Shown here piece after piece: positions 34,558 to 43,951 of a stretch of 64,000 bases of DNA (positions are counted from its first letter, which is position 1; every line of letters starts with the position of its first letter). The stretch is from Mesorhizobium sp. GTDB taxonomy: Bacteria; Pseudomonadota; Alphaproteobacteria; Rhizobiales; Rhizobiaceae. Location: contig NZ_SUHQ01000022.1 in the NCBI RefSeq assembly GCF_004962245.1, forward strand, positions 1-64,000, read 5' to 3'. The notes below the pieces were generated by a model. The model did no database searches, was not told the origin of the DNA, and saw nothing but the letters and a program-made list of their open reading frames with translations. Position numbers and translations under genes: made by a program.

Positions 34558-35934
34558 TCAGCTCACATGATTGCGCTCGATGGTCAGATGCGCATAGCCG
34601 GCATTGCCTGCTGCGGCGAGGTCGCCGGTCACCGGCTCGGCCCAGCGGTGGCCGACGATCGCGCCGTTTTGGGCGCCGTCGATAACATTGTCGGAGATGA
34701 CCGCCGTCCCGGCGCCCTCGACCACGGTGACGGCGATGCCGGTTCCGGCCTTGCGGATGATGTTTGCGGTGGCGACCACGTTGCGCATGAATGGTCCCCA
34801 GCCGATGTGCATGCCGTAGAGCGGCGCATTCTCGACGACATTGCCGGAGACGGTGGTATCCGCCTCGACGCTGATCCCGACGCCGAAACCGGGCGCATCG
34901 GCAGGGTAGGGGCCGCTGGTCGAGAGGTTGCGGACGACGTTTCCGGAACACACGCCCATGCGGCCGCCTTCGTTGAAATTGACGAACGAGATGCCGTTGG
35001 CGGCGCCATCGACGATGTTGTTGCTGACGATCGCTCCTTCGAAGGAGAATTCGGAATAGAGCGCCGTTTCGCCCGACCGCGAGCAGGTGTTGCCGGTGAC
35101 GTGCAGATTGCTTGCGCTGTTGGCGCGGATTGCCGAAAACGCGCAGTCCGCGACGATATTGCCCGAGATGATGACATTGCCGGCGCGGAACGTATTGATG
35201 CCGTTGCCGTTCTGGCCGGTTCCACCGCTGCGCGCCTGGATGCGCTCGACGCGGTTGCCGCTGACGATGGTGCCGTCCTCGGCGGCCTGCCAGCGGTGCA
35301 CGAGGATGCCGCCATTGCCGCAGTCGGACACCGTGTTATCTGATATCTCCAGGCCGGCGGCTTCGATCGAATAGATGCCCGCGTCAGCCGCGCCTGATAT
35401 TTCCGAGCGCTCGATGCGGCCCGAAGCGTGCTCGAGTGCCAGGCCGTTCTTGCCGCTGCCGGTGATCTGGCAATTGTCGATGACGAGATGGTTGACGCGG
35501 CGGAGATCGAGCAGGCCTTGCGCGTAGTCGCCCAGCCAGCGGTTGGTGCCGTCGAACACCAGTCCGGTGAATTCGATGTGCTCGGCCTGTTCAGCCATGA
35601 GCAGATGGCCGTTGCCGCCATAGACGATCCGCGATGCCCCCGGCACGCCGGAAAGTCTGATACGGCTGGGCAGCGACAGGTTGGATACGACATAGGTTCC
35701 CGGCGGCAGGAACACCGGCATGTCGCGGTCGTTTGCATCGCGCAGCAGCCTGGCGAAGGCCTTGCTCTGGTCGTCAAGCGCGCCGGGCTGCACGCCGAGG
35801 TCGGCAGCGTTGATCGAGCCGCGCATCGAGGCATTCTCGACGCCGGGCAGGCTGGCCGCCGCTGCCTTGCCGAGCGAGAGGCCCATGACGGCAAAGCCGG
35901 CGGTTTGCATAAGCAATTTTCGTCTGTTCAACAT
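34558..35934 (-). CDS. Twin-arginine-exported right-handed beta-helix repeat protein (TIGR03808 type)
   Basis: A 458-residue protein with a Tat signal (MLNRRKLLMQTAGFAVMG) and a long set of parabolic beta-helix repeats of the form 'IxxNxVxxxxxxGI' from about residue 45 to the end. The layout matches the TIGR03808 family of exported repeat proteins in Rhizobiales, whose function is not known. Pectate-lyase-like folds bind or cleave polysaccharides, so a surface glycan role is possible. I chose ATG 35934, where the RR motif begins. Confidence 0.85.
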   Translation of the reverse strand: MLNRRKLLMQTAGFAVMGLSLGKAAAASLPGVENASMRGSINAADLGVQPGALDDQSKAFARLLRDANDRDMPVFLPPGTYVVSNLSLPSRIRLSGVPGASRIVYGGNGHLLMAEQAEHIEFTGLVFDGTNRWLGDYAQGLLDLRRVNHLVIDNCQITGSGKNGLALEHASGRIERSEISGAADAGIYSIEAAGLEISDNTVSDCGNGGILVHRWQAAEDGTIVSGNRVERIQARSGGTGQNGNGINTFRAGNVIISGNIVADCAFSAIRANSASNLHVTGNTCSRSGETALYSEFSFEGAIVSNNIVDGAANGISFVNFNEGGRMGVCSGNVVRNLSTSGPYPADAPGFGVGISVEADTTVSGNVVENAPLYGMHIGWGPFMRNVVATANIIRKAGTGIAVTVVEGAGTAVISDNVIDGAQNGAIVGHRWAEPVTGDLAAAGNAGYAHLTIERNHVS

Positions 35935-36054
35935 CGGCACAGATTCCCAGCGTTCGGCCGTCGTGCCGCAGGAATCGTGCCAGACGGCATCGGCCCCAAT
36001 TCGGTTTGCCGGCAATGGCTTGTGAAGTCGCCGCGCGAGGCATAAGTTCGACCA

Positions 36055-36528
36055 ATGAGCAGAGCCTTCACGCGCGAAGAGGATAGCGAAAACGCCATCG
36101 CCGGCATCGGCGAGCGGCCGATCAGTCCGCACCGCAATCTGGTCACGGAGCGCGGCCTGGCGCTGATCGACGCCGAACTGGCCACCCTGCGCGATGACCT
36201 GGCCAGGGCGGAGAAAAGGGCCGACCGCGAGCGCATCGCGCTCATCTCGCGCGACCTGCGCTACTGGACCGCACGGCGTGAAAGCGCAGAGCTTTCCGTG
36301 CCGGAACCGGGCAGCGATCTGGTTCGCTTTGGCATGGGTGTCACGCTGGAAGGCGATAACGGCAGGAAGGTACACTGGAAGATCGTCGGCGAGGATGAGG
36401 CCGATCCGGCCAAGGGCACAATTTCCCATGTGTCGCCGATGGCCTTGGCCTTGTACGGCAAGAGGGTCGGCGAAATTGCCGTGGTGAACGGCAAGGAATG
36501 GGAGATCGTCAAGCTCTCGGACAATTAG
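36055..36528 (+). CDS. GreA/GreB-family elongation factor-like protein
   Basis: A 157-residue protein with an N-terminal coiled coil (about 30-75) that ends in a charged tip and a C-terminal FKBP-like GreA/GreB domain (about 85-155: VRFGMGVTLEGDNGRK, then ISHVSPMALALYGKRVGE). Gre factors enter the RNA polymerase secondary channel and rescue stalled complexes. Whether this paralogue cleaves RNA depends on the acidic tip, which looks like RADRER and is weak. It overlaps the doc stop by four bases on the opposite strand. Confidence 0.85.
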   Translation: MSRAFTREEDSENAIAGIGERPISPHRNLVTERGLALIDAELATLRDDLARAEKRADRERIALISRDLRYWTARRESAELSVPEPGSDLVRFGMGVTLEGDNGRKVHWKIVGEDEADPAKGTISHVSPMALALYGKRVGEIAVVNGKEWEIVKLSDN

Positions 36529-36914
36529 TCCTCGACCTTGACGACATGGTCGCGGAAGAATGCCGCCGCGCCGGTCTCGTCGATCTCGCCGGCTGCGACG
36601 CCCATGACGAATTCGTAGATCGTGCCGTTGTCAGCGGTCAAAGCATAGCCGTTCACAATCAGAAACGCGCCGGCCGCGACCATTGCCGTGCGTTTATTGC
36701 CGTCGACAAAGGCATGGTTTCTGGCAATACCGAAGACATAGGCGGCTGCGAGATTTTCAACTGACGGATCTCCGTAATTGGCCTTGTTCTCGGCGCGGGC
36801 GAGCGCCGATTCGAGGGCATTTTCATCCCTCAAACCTTGCGCTCCGCCATGTCGACGCAGCTGCTCGGCGTGCATCGCTTCAATTGCACGCCGCGTCAGG
36901 AACTCCCAGCTCAT
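36525..36914 (-). CDS. doc: Doc/Fic-type toxin
   Basis: A 129-residue toxin with the Doc version of the Fic motif, HAFVDGNKRT (His67 to Thr76). Doc kinases phosphorylate elongation factor Tu and stop translation. Length and fold pattern match the death-on-curing family. Its start overlaps the antitoxin stop by four bases (36911-36914), so the two are co-translated with the antitoxin first. The active-site His is intact, so the toxin is probably functional. Confidence 0.92.
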   Translation of the reverse strand: MSWEFLTRRAIEAMHAEQLRRHGGAQGLRDENALESALARAENKANYGDPSVENLAAAYVFGIARNHAFVDGNKRTAMVAAGAFLIVNGYALTADNGTIYEFVMGVAAGEIDETGAAAFFRDHVVKVED

Positions 36915-37132
36915 TCGGCGAGCTTCTGAAGCGCGACCTTGTATTTGTCCATGATCTCGCGAGCGGCCTTCATCTGTCGCTCGAAGCTGTCATCCACCGG
37001 CTTTAGCGCAAGGCCGTCACCTGTTTCAACGATTTGAAGCTGGTCACCCGCTTTCAGGTTCAGGCGGTCGAGAATTTCCTTGGGCAGGATCACGCCTTCG
37101 GAGTTACCGATCTTGCGAATGGTCGTGTTCAT
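36911..37132 (-). CDS. AbrB/MazE-type antitoxin
   Basis: A 73-residue protein with an N-terminal swapped-hairpin AbrB DNA-binding domain (TTIRKIGNSEGVILPKEIL) and a C-terminal helix that would wrap the Doc toxin. ATG 37132 has AGGAT about eight bases upstream. Doc is often paired with Phd antitoxins, so an AbrB partner is an established but less usual combination. The palindromes at 37145-37188 are the likely autoregulatory sites. Confidence 0.9.
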   Translation of the reverse strand: MNTTIRKIGNSEGVILPKEILDRLNLKAGDQLQIVETGDGLALKPVDDSFERQMKAAREIMDKYKVALQKLAE

Positions 37133-37144
37133 GACGGCATATCC

Positions 37145-37188
37145 TGTTGCAACACCAATTATAAATCGACCTATCAATTGTTGCAACA
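37145..37188 (-). promoter_or_regulatory. Toxin-antitoxin promoter with two identical operators
   Basis: On the minus strand, -35 TTGCAA (37181-37186) and -10 TATAAT (37158-37163) are 17 bases apart, close to ideal. The 10-bp palindrome TGTTGCAACA occurs at 37179-37188, over the -35, and again at 37145-37154, at the start of the transcript. The copies are 34 bases apart. The layout fits cooperative repression by the antitoxin or the toxin-antitoxin complex. Confidence 0.75.
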
Positions 37189-37203
37189 GATATTATAACG
37201 GAG

Positions 37204-39327
37204 TCACATGGCCTGCAGCAGCCGGTCCATCAGCCGTTCCGCGGCTTCCGGGATGACGGTGCCCGGCGGGAAGATTTCCGCCGCACCCGCCTGCCGCACG
37301 GCGTCGTAATCCTGTGGCGGGATGACGCCGCCGGCGACGATCAGCATGTCGCTGCGGCCGAGCTTCTTCAGCGCGTCCTTGAGTTCGGGAATGAGCGTCA
37401 GGTGCCCCGCTGCCAGCGACGAAGCGCCGACGATATGCACATTTTGCTCGACCGCGAGCCTGGCGATCTCTTCCGGCGTCTGGAACATCGCCCCGACGGT
37501 GACGTCGAAGCCGAGATCGGCAAAGGCGGTGGCGATGACCTTCTGGCCGCGGTCATGGCCGTCCTGTCCCATCTTGGCAACCAGGATGCGCGGCTTGCCG
37601 CCGGACTTCTCCTCGAACGCCACGATCTTGTCCTGCAGCCGGTCGACCACCGGATTGTCGCCAAGCGCCTTGCGGTAGACGCCGGAGATCGTCTGCACCG
37701 AGGCGACATGGCGGCCGAAGACCTTTTCCAGCGCCAGCGAAATCTCACCGACCGTGGCATTGGCACGCGCGGCGCGGATGGCGAATTCCAGCAGGTTCTC
37801 GCCGCTCTCCGCAGCGCGGGTCAGCGCATCGAGCGCGCTTTCGACCGTGGCGACATCGCGCGTGCCTTTCAGCCGTTGCAGCTTCGACAATTGCCGGGCC
37901 CTGACTTCGGCATTGTCGATCTTCAGCACGTCGACTTCGATGTCAGTGCCGGGCCGATGAGCGTTGACGCCGACCAGGATCTGCTCGCCGGAATCGATGC
38001 GCGCCTGCGTGCGCGCGGCGGCTTCCTCTATGCGCAGTTTGGGTATGCCTTTTTCGATCGCCGCGGCCATGCCGCCGAGGCTCTCGACCTCCTCGATATG
38101 GGCAAGCGCCCGCGCCGCCAGATCATGCGTCAGCCGTTCGAGATAGGCTGAGCCGCCCCACGGGTCGATGATGCGCGTGGTGCCGGATTCCTTCTGCAGG
38201 ATGAGCTGCGTATTGCGGGCGATGCGGGCCGAATGATCGGTCGGCAGTGCCATCGCCTCGTCGAAGGAGTTGGTGTGCAGCGATTGCGTATGACCCTGCG
38301 TGGCCGCCATCGCCTCGATCATGGTGCGGATGATGTTGTTGTAAGGGTCCTGCGCCGTCAGCGACCAGCCCGAGGTCTGGCAATGGGTGCGCAGCGACAG
38401 CGAGCGCTCGTCCTTCGGCGAAAAATTCTTCCGCATCAGGCTGGTCCACAACAGGCGCGCCGCCCTCAGCTTGGCCACTTCCATGAAGAAGTTCATGCCG
38501 ATCGCCCAGAAGAACGAAAGGCGCGGTGCGAAACGGTCGATATCGAGACCCGCCGCGACGCCGGCGCGGGCATATTCGATGCCGTCGGCAATCGTGTAGG
38601 CAAGCTCGAGGTCTGCGGTCGCTCCTGCCTCCTGCATGTGATAGCCGGAGATCGAAATCGAATTGAACTTCGGCATATGCTGAGAGGTGTAGGAAAAAAT
38701 GTCCGACACGATCCGCATCGAAGGCTTGGGCGGATAGATGTAGGTGTTACGCACCATGAACTCTTTCAGGATGTCGTTCTGAATGGTTCCAGCGAGATCC
38801 TTCTGCGCAACGCCCTGTTCTTCCGCCGCCACGATGTAGAGCGCCATGATCGGCAGCACAGCACCGTTCATGGTCATCGACACCGTCATCTCGCCGAGCG
38901 GGATGCCGTCGAACAGCTGGCGCATGTCGAGGATGGAATCGATGGCGACGCCGGCCATGCCGACATCGCCGGCAACACGCGGATGGTCGCTGTCGTAGCC
39001 GCGATGCGTGGCGAGGTCGAAAGCGACCGACAGCCCCTTCTGGCCGGCCGCAAGGTTGCGCCGGTAGAAGGCGTTCGACTCTTCCGCCGTCGAGAAGCCG
39101 GCATATTGCCGGATCGTCCAGGGCTGCTGGACATACATGGTCGGGTAGGGGCCGCGCACGAACGGCGGCAGGCCCGGATAGGTATCGAGATGCGGCAATC
39201 CCTTGAGGTCGCCCTGACTGTACAGGTGCTTGACGGCGATGCCTTCCGGCGTCATCCGCTGCCCCTTGACCTCGACCGGCGCCCGGCGCGGCGGCAACCA
39301 GCCGATCTGGCTGAAATCCGGGATCAT
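37204..39327 (-). CDS. bhbA: Methylmalonyl-CoA mutase large subunit
   Basis: A 707-residue B12 enzyme that converts methylmalonyl-CoA to succinyl-CoA in propionate and branched-chain catabolism. A catalytic TIM barrel (about 1-550) opens with TIRQYAGFSTAEESN. A C-terminal cobalamin domain carries the DGHDRG base-off motif. I chose ATG 39327 (MIPDFSQIG); a longer open frame in the same phase runs upstream but is a shadow of the small subunit. It overlaps mutA by four bases, so the subunits are coupled. In rhizobia the gene is known as bhbA. Confidence 0.95.
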   Translation of the reverse strand: MIPDFSQIGWLPPRRAPVEVKGQRMTPEGIAVKHLYSQGDLKGLPHLDTYPGLPPFVRGPYPTMYVQQPWTIRQYAGFSTAEESNAFYRRNLAAGQKGLSVAFDLATHRGYDSDHPRVAGDVGMAGVAIDSILDMRQLFDGIPLGEMTVSMTMNGAVLPIMALYIVAAEEQGVAQKDLAGTIQNDILKEFMVRNTYIYPPKPSMRIVSDIFSYTSQHMPKFNSISISGYHMQEAGATADLELAYTIADGIEYARAGVAAGLDIDRFAPRLSFFWAIGMNFFMEVAKLRAARLLWTSLMRKNFSPKDERSLSLRTHCQTSGWSLTAQDPYNNIIRTMIEAMAATQGHTQSLHTNSFDEAMALPTDHSARIARNTQLILQKESGTTRIIDPWGGSAYLERLTHDLAARALAHIEEVESLGGMAAAIEKGIPKLRIEEAAARTQARIDSGEQILVGVNAHRPGTDIEVDVLKIDNAEVRARQLSKLQRLKGTRDVATVESALDALTRAAESGENLLEFAIRAARANATVGEISLALEKVFGRHVASVQTISGVYRKALGDNPVVDRLQDKIVAFEEKSGGKPRILVAKMGQDGHDRGQKVIATAFADLGFDVTVGAMFQTPEEIARLAVEQNVHIVGASSLAAGHLTLIPELKDALKKLGRSDMLIVAGGVIPPQDYDAVRQAGAAEIFPPGTVIPEAAERLMDRLLQAM

Positions 39328-40766
39328 GGTGCTGCTCCGATCGATTGATCGATGCGGATCGGAAACAGCGGCTCGCACACCGCCACGCTCTCGGTGACGG
39401 CGGGCCGCCGCTCCGCCACCAGCGTTTCGACCGGACGTTCGGTCTTCGACGGGTAAAGTGTCGTGCCGATGATGGCCCGCTCGCCGGCCCGATAGGCGGC
39501 ATTGCGGTGGGCGGAGGCCGCTTGAACCCGTTTCTGGATGTGTCCTTGCTGCAGGCTGGACAGCACGCCGCCTTCCGCCTCGATCCGCTGGAATTCTTCC
39601 CAGGCCACTTCGCAAAGGTCCGCAGTCAGCGCTTCGACGGCGCCCGAACCGCAAGCAGGGTCGGCGACATGATCGATATGGCTTTCGTTGGCCATGATCA
39701 GTTGCGTATTGCGGGCGACACGGCGGGCAAAGCCCGCTGGCAGACCATGCGCGATCGTATGCGGCAGGATGGAGATCGAATCCGCGCCGCCGGCTGCCGC
39801 GGCAAAACCGGCGATCGCGGTGCGCAGGATGTTTGTCTCCGGATCCGCCGAAGTCATCATGCGGAAGGACGTCTCGGCATGGATGTTGGCGGTGGCGGCG
39901 GGGATCGAGCAGGCCTCCTGAACACGCGCCCACAGCCTGCGCAAGGCCCTGACCTTGGCCATCGACACGAACTGGTCCTGGTCGATGCTCAGGGCAAAGC
40001 CGATATGGGGCGCCGCATAGACAAGCGGCTGGCGCGCCTCCTCGAACATCCGAAGATAGGAGACCGCAGAAGCCATCATGGTGCCCAGCTCCTGCGCTTC
40101 GGTGGCGCCGGCATTGTGGAAGACGCGTCCGTCTGCCTCCAGCAGAACCCCGGGCACGCCCATCGAGAAAAAATGCGCCAGGGACTGCGGCATCGACGCC
40201 TGCAGGGCCTCGATAGACATGCGCAACCGGCCGGTTCCGGCAAAGATCGCCGCCGGATCGATGCCGAAGGAAAGGTTGAGCTTTGCCGGGTCGGATCGGC
40301 GCTTGGTCAGGAACGCTACCAGCCAGTCGGCCACGGCGCGGCTCCATGGATGCGCATCGATGCGCACTTGGATGCGGTTGAGCGGCACGCCGTCCAGCAC
40401 GGTCTCCAGTGCCTCGGCAGTTCTCGGCAGGCCGTAGCCGAACGCATTCGGCGCGCCTTCGAAGACAAGTGACAATCCGGTGGCGCCCTGTGCGACGTCG
40501 TCAAGGGCCTGGGCCTTGGCCCGGCCGACATCCGGATCGTCGATACGCTGGCTGACGATCCACGGCGATCTGGGATTTGCCCGCGCGAGCGGCTCAGCGG
40601 TGACCGAACGATCATAGAGCGGTTCGATGCGGATGGCATCGTCCGTATGGGATACGAGCTTTTCCTCGAAGGATCCGCCGGCCAGGGCTTTTTCCACAAG
40701 GGCCAGCCACCGCTGCCGGTCAGGGTTTGGAACTTCAGTATCCTGGATCAAGGCACCGGCGCCCAT
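39324..40766 (-). CDS. mutA: Methylmalonyl-CoA mutase small subunit
   Basis: A 480-residue homologue of the mutase small chain. The barrel domain is present, with the motifs RNTQLIMANESHIDHVADP and ETNILRTAIAGFAAA. The C-terminal cobalamin domain found in longer small subunits is missing, with no DxHxxG motif. The partner's cobalamin domain must do all B12 chemistry. The stop overlaps the large-subunit start. The upstream leader holds a copy of the dispersed repeat. Confidence 0.88.
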   Translation of the reverse strand: MGAGALIQDTEVPNPDRQRWLALVEKALAGGSFEEKLVSHTDDAIRIEPLYDRSVTAEPLARANPRSPWIVSQRIDDPDVGRAKAQALDDVAQGATGLSLVFEGAPNAFGYGLPRTAEALETVLDGVPLNRIQVRIDAHPWSRAVADWLVAFLTKRRSDPAKLNLSFGIDPAAIFAGTGRLRMSIEALQASMPQSLAHFFSMGVPGVLLEADGRVFHNAGATEAQELGTMMASAVSYLRMFEEARQPLVYAAPHIGFALSIDQDQFVSMAKVRALRRLWARVQEACSIPAATANIHAETSFRMMTSADPETNILRTAIAGFAAAAGGADSISILPHTIAHGLPAGFARRVARNTQLIMANESHIDHVADPACGSGAVEALTADLCEVAWEEFQRIEAEGGVLSSLQQGHIQKRVQAASAHRNAAYRAGERAIIGTTLYPSKTERPVETLVAERRPAVTESVAVCEPLFPIRIDQSIGAAP

Positions 40767-41080
40767 CCGCTTTTCCTCGCCTACAGCGCCGCGCGTCCTT
40801 TGGACGGCAAAGGACGCTGTAGCACTTTTGATCTTGTCGGCCGCATCGGCCTGTAACGTCAGTCTACGGTTCCCCGTCCCATATCACAATGCAACACGCG
40901 TCCTGCGACGATGAACCGCCAACCGATTGCCAAACACGCGCAAAATCCGCAAGCGCCAAAAACCCATTTTCGGCCATGGCCATTGTCGCTGCGCAATGAC
41001 GTCATTATACCTGCGGCGAGCCCCGTTACTTTCAATACATCAGGGCTTTCAACACTTCAGGTTTGCGGAGAACCCGACAC
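40767..41080. other. Intergenic region before the HerA-like gene
   Basis: This 314-base gap separates divergent mutA and the HerA-like ATPase gene. It contains repeat copy 2 (40781-40830) and otherwise low-complexity promoter-like sequence. I see no gene, strong hairpin with a T-run, or recognised operator. Confidence 0.5.
40781..40830. repeat. Dispersed palindromic repeat, copy 2 (hairpin part only)
   Basis: The hairpin CTACAGCG...CGCTGTAG with GCGCGTCC inside matches the first half of the element at 33326. The AAAATCGATT half is missing. It begins 15 bases upstream of the mutA start, so it is part of the leader or promoter region. Confidence 0.65.
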
Positions 41081-42619
41081 ATGGCTGACGACACCAGTAT
41101 TTTCTTAGGAGCCAGCCGCAAGCCCGATGACAGCTACCAGCGCGCTGAGAATCTGCTGCTTCAGTACGGCAATCGCCATGGCCTGGTCACCGGCGCGACC
41201 GGCACCGGCAAGACCGTGAGCTTGCAGATTCTGGCGGAAGGCTTCTCCAATGCCGGCGTGCCGGTCTTCTGTGCCGACATCAAGGGCGACCTGTCGGGTA
41301 TCGCCATGATGGGCACGGCGCAGGATTTCCTGGTCAAGCGAGCCGAGCAGGTCAAGCTCGATCCCTACGATTTCCAGGAATTTCCGGTCATCTTCTGGGA
41401 TCTTTTCGGCGAGCAGGGCCATCCGATCCGCGCCACCGTCTCGGAAATGGGGCCGCTGCTTCTGTCGCGCCTGATGAACCTCTCCGAGGCGCAGGAAGGC
41501 ATCATGAACATCGCCTTCCGCATCGCCGACGAGGAAGGCTTGTTGCTGCTGGACCTGAAGGACCTGCAAGCGCTTCTTGCCAACATCGCTGAACGCGCCG
41601 AAGAAATCGGAGCTCGCTACGGCAATGTCACAAAGCCTTCGGTCGGCGCGATCCAGCGCACGCTGCTGGTTCTGGAGCAGCAGGGAGCGACGAATTTCTT
41701 CGGCGAGCCGGCGTTGCGGATCGCCGACATCATGCGCACCACCCGCGACGGACGCGGCGCCATCAGCGTGCTGGCCGCCGACAAGCTGATGATGAATCCC
41801 CGGCTCTATGCGACATTCCTCTTGTGGCTGATGTCGGAACTGTTCGAGGAGCTCCCCGAAGTCGGCGACCCCGATAAGCCAAAGCTGGTCTTCTTCTTCG
41901 ACGAGGCGCACCTTCTGTTCGACGATGCGCCGAAGGTGCTGATCGACCGGGTCGAGCAGGTGGTCCGGCTGATCCGTTCGAAGGGCGTCGGCGTCTACTT
42001 CGTCACCCAGAATCCGCTGGATATCCCTGAAACGGTCCTGGCCCAGCTCGGCAACCGGGTGCAGCACGCCCTGCGCGCCTATACGCCGCGGGAGCAGAAG
42101 GCAGTGAGAACGGCCGCCGAGACGTTCAGGCCCAATCCCGACTTCGATTGTGCGACCGTGATCACGCAGCTCGGCACCGGCGAGGCGCTGGTCTCGACGC
42201 TGGAAGCCAAAGGGGCTCCGTCCATGGTCCAGCGGACGTTGATTCGCCCGCCGTCTTCGCGTCTTGGCCCGATCACGCCCGACGAGCGCCGCAAGCTGAT
42301 CACCGAAAGCCCGGTTGCGGGACAGTACGACCAGACCATCGATCGTGAATCAGCCTTTGAGATGCTGCAGAAAAAAGCCAAGGCCGCTCAGGACGCGGAG
42401 GCGCAGGCACAGCAGGAGAGTGGCCGCTGGACCATCCCCGGCTTCGGCAACGACGATCCGGCTCCGCAGCCCGGCGGCAGGCGCGCACCGGCGCCAAGAC
42501 CGTCCAATCGCCAGACGGTGGCGGAGGCGGCGATCAAATCGGTGGTTCGTTCGGTCGGCTCGTCCGTGGGACGGGCGATCGTGCGCGGTATTCTCGGCAG
42601 CCTGGCAAGGGGACGATAA
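41081..42619 (+). CDS. HerA-like ATPase (DUF853)
   Basis: A 512-residue ATPase of the HerA/FtsK superfamily. Walker A is GATGTGKT near residues 38-45, and Walker B is LVFFFDEAHLLF. A glutamine-rich sensor stretch VTQNPLDIP and a C-terminal arginine-rich tail follow. These proteins are DNA-pumping or nucleoprotein ATPases. The DUF853 type is widespread and its role is not settled. ATG 41081 has GGAGA upstream. No NurA nuclease or restriction partner sits beside it, so I do not call it a defence gene. Confidence 0.85.
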   Translation: MADDTSIFLGASRKPDDSYQRAENLLLQYGNRHGLVTGATGTGKTVSLQILAEGFSNAGVPVFCADIKGDLSGIAMMGTAQDFLVKRAEQVKLDPYDFQEFPVIFWDLFGEQGHPIRATVSEMGPLLLSRLMNLSEAQEGIMNIAFRIADEEGLLLLDLKDLQALLANIAERAEEIGARYGNVTKPSVGAIQRTLLVLEQQGATNFFGEPALRIADIMRTTRDGRGAISVLAADKLMMNPRLYATFLLWLMSELFEELPEVGDPDKPKLVFFFDEAHLLFDDAPKVLIDRVEQVVRLIRSKGVGVYFVTQNPLDIPETVLAQLGNRVQHALRAYTPREQKAVRTAAETFRPNPDFDCATVITQLGTGEALVSTLEAKGAPSMVQRTLIRPPSSRLGPITPDERRKLITESPVAGQYDQTIDRESAFEMLQKKAKAAQDAEAQAQQESGRWTIPGFGNDDPAPQPGGRRAPAPRPSNRQTVAEAAIKSVVRSVGSSVGRAIVRGILGSLARGR

Positions 42620-42973
42620 GGGGCATCAGGCTTAAAGTGGGCACCGATGCTCGGGCGCAAAAATATAGGGCGCCAAAATGGCGCCGGCTCTGGAAAAATC
42701 CCGGTACTGTGTAGCAGGTGCACCAGCCTGATTTGAGGTTGCCAATGGTAGCTTTGCGCCGCATCGTTGCCGTTTAGGTCGGTGTTTGCCGATCACGGAA
42801 GCTGCTATCCTTGTTGATGCGCGGCCAACCTCCTCTGAACGTCTTCGCCTCGTGGTTTACGGGCGGCTACCGGACCCAAAAGCCAACAAAACTGCCAGTG
42901 CCACCGCCCGGCCGTTTTCTTAAATGCCCTTGATGAGGCCATCAGCGCGTCCACGGAGCCGCCATTTCGGCCC
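42620..42973. other. 354-base gap without a gene
   Basis: The gap holds a small perfect hairpin (GGCGCC-AAAAT-GGCGCC, near 42669-42685), a fragment resembling the 'cccactt' intergenic motif near 42633, and no open frame with support. It separates the HerA-like gene from a convergent hypothetical gene. Confidence 0.5.
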
Positions 42974-43417
42974 TTACTTCACCGTGATGCTCATACCGCT
43001 GAGATCGGCATTGACTTGCAGGCCTACCTGCCTGCCTGAGAGTTCGAGTTGGGCGCCCTTGTCATTAGTCATGACGATCACCTGGGCCCCTTTGCCGAGC
43101 GCGCCGCCACCCCCCGCTGCACCGTACACCCCCGTCACATCTCGGGCGCGGCGTATGTGGCGCACGGTACCGTGGAAATAGGTCTTAGAGGCCCCGAAGG
43201 CGAGGCCGCCCGAGATGCCGCCGACCGAGATGGGATATCGGCGACCATGGAAGGTCAGCGTGCCCTCGCCTCCGGCGCCACCGATGAAGAAGGCCGCCTT
43301 GTAGATGGTGAAGCGGATCGTACCGCTGTCGGCATGCGCGGCGCTGGCAAAGCTAACTCCCGCGACGGCGATGACGGCAACCGCGACTGAACGAAATCTG
43401 GACAAAATCTTCATCAT
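42974..43417 (-). CDS. Secreted hypothetical protein, glycine-rich
   Basis: A 147-residue protein with a clear signal peptide (cleavage near AHA-DSG at 28-30). The mature part is rich in Gly and beta strands, with GTIRFTIYKAAFFIGGAG, GTLTFHGRRYPISVGGI and GVYGAAGGGGALGKG as regular motifs. The pattern suggests a small beta-barrel or membrane-surface protein of a conserved rhizobial family. I cannot name it. The start may be Met1 or Met2. It ends 43 bases short of the DNA that follows the HerA-like gene region, without partners. Confidence 0.7.
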   Translation of the reverse strand: MMKILSRFRSVAVAVIAVAGVSFASAAHADSGTIRFTIYKAAFFIGGAGGEGTLTFHGRRYPISVGGISGGLAFGASKTYFHGTVRHIRRARDVTGVYGAAGGGGALGKGAQVIVMTNDKGAQLELSGRQVGLQVNADLSGMSITVK

Positions 43418-43951
43418 GAGAGCTCCTCAAGATCGCCGCTTATCAAAGTCATAGCTGAACAGTCTCGCCCGTCATTAGTTCCAAGCACGCGGCCTGAATC
43501 CGGCCGCGGGAAGACCGCTACGAAACGAGGCCGGTGGCGAACATAGTCTTGGCTGGTGCCACGACAACGGCGTTCGTGCATTCACGATTTTGGAACAACC
43601 CTAACGCCTATTCCTCCGATCGACAGTTGACCGTCTTTAAGGAACGCGATGTCGGCTTTTCGACACCAAGTACGCGCGCGAGGCCGGTGACAACCCGCCA
43701 AAGCTTAGGCGAGCTGGCTGGTGGAGCCCGGGGTCCGCTCTCCTTTCTCGGCGCCCGCAACCTTCCGCTTTCGGCCCATATCAACTCGTTCAATACGTCG
43801 CTGCTGTGCGTCGGCTCCTGGCGCCAAAGGCGGACGTTCCTCGGCGGGCGGACGAACGGCCGCTTTAGGCCGATGATCAGGCAAGCCGACGGAGCTCTTT
43901 TTTGCGTCCTGGATGGTATAAGGGCGCTGAAGGTCGGCCGCGAAACAAAGG
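43418..43951. other. 534-base gap, no supported gene
   Basis: An open frame of 159 codons on the plus strand (43534-44013) runs into the TRAP gene and has no family resemblance. Both strands here read as Ser/Arg-rich nonsense, typical of decayed DNA. The stretch may be a remnant of an older insertion. No terminal repeats are visible. Confidence 0.45.

Noticed and set aside
41081..42619. A HerA-type defence system
   Set aside because: The ATPase has no NurA nuclease, Sir2 or other defence partner beside it, and the DUF853 type is a common chromosomal gene.
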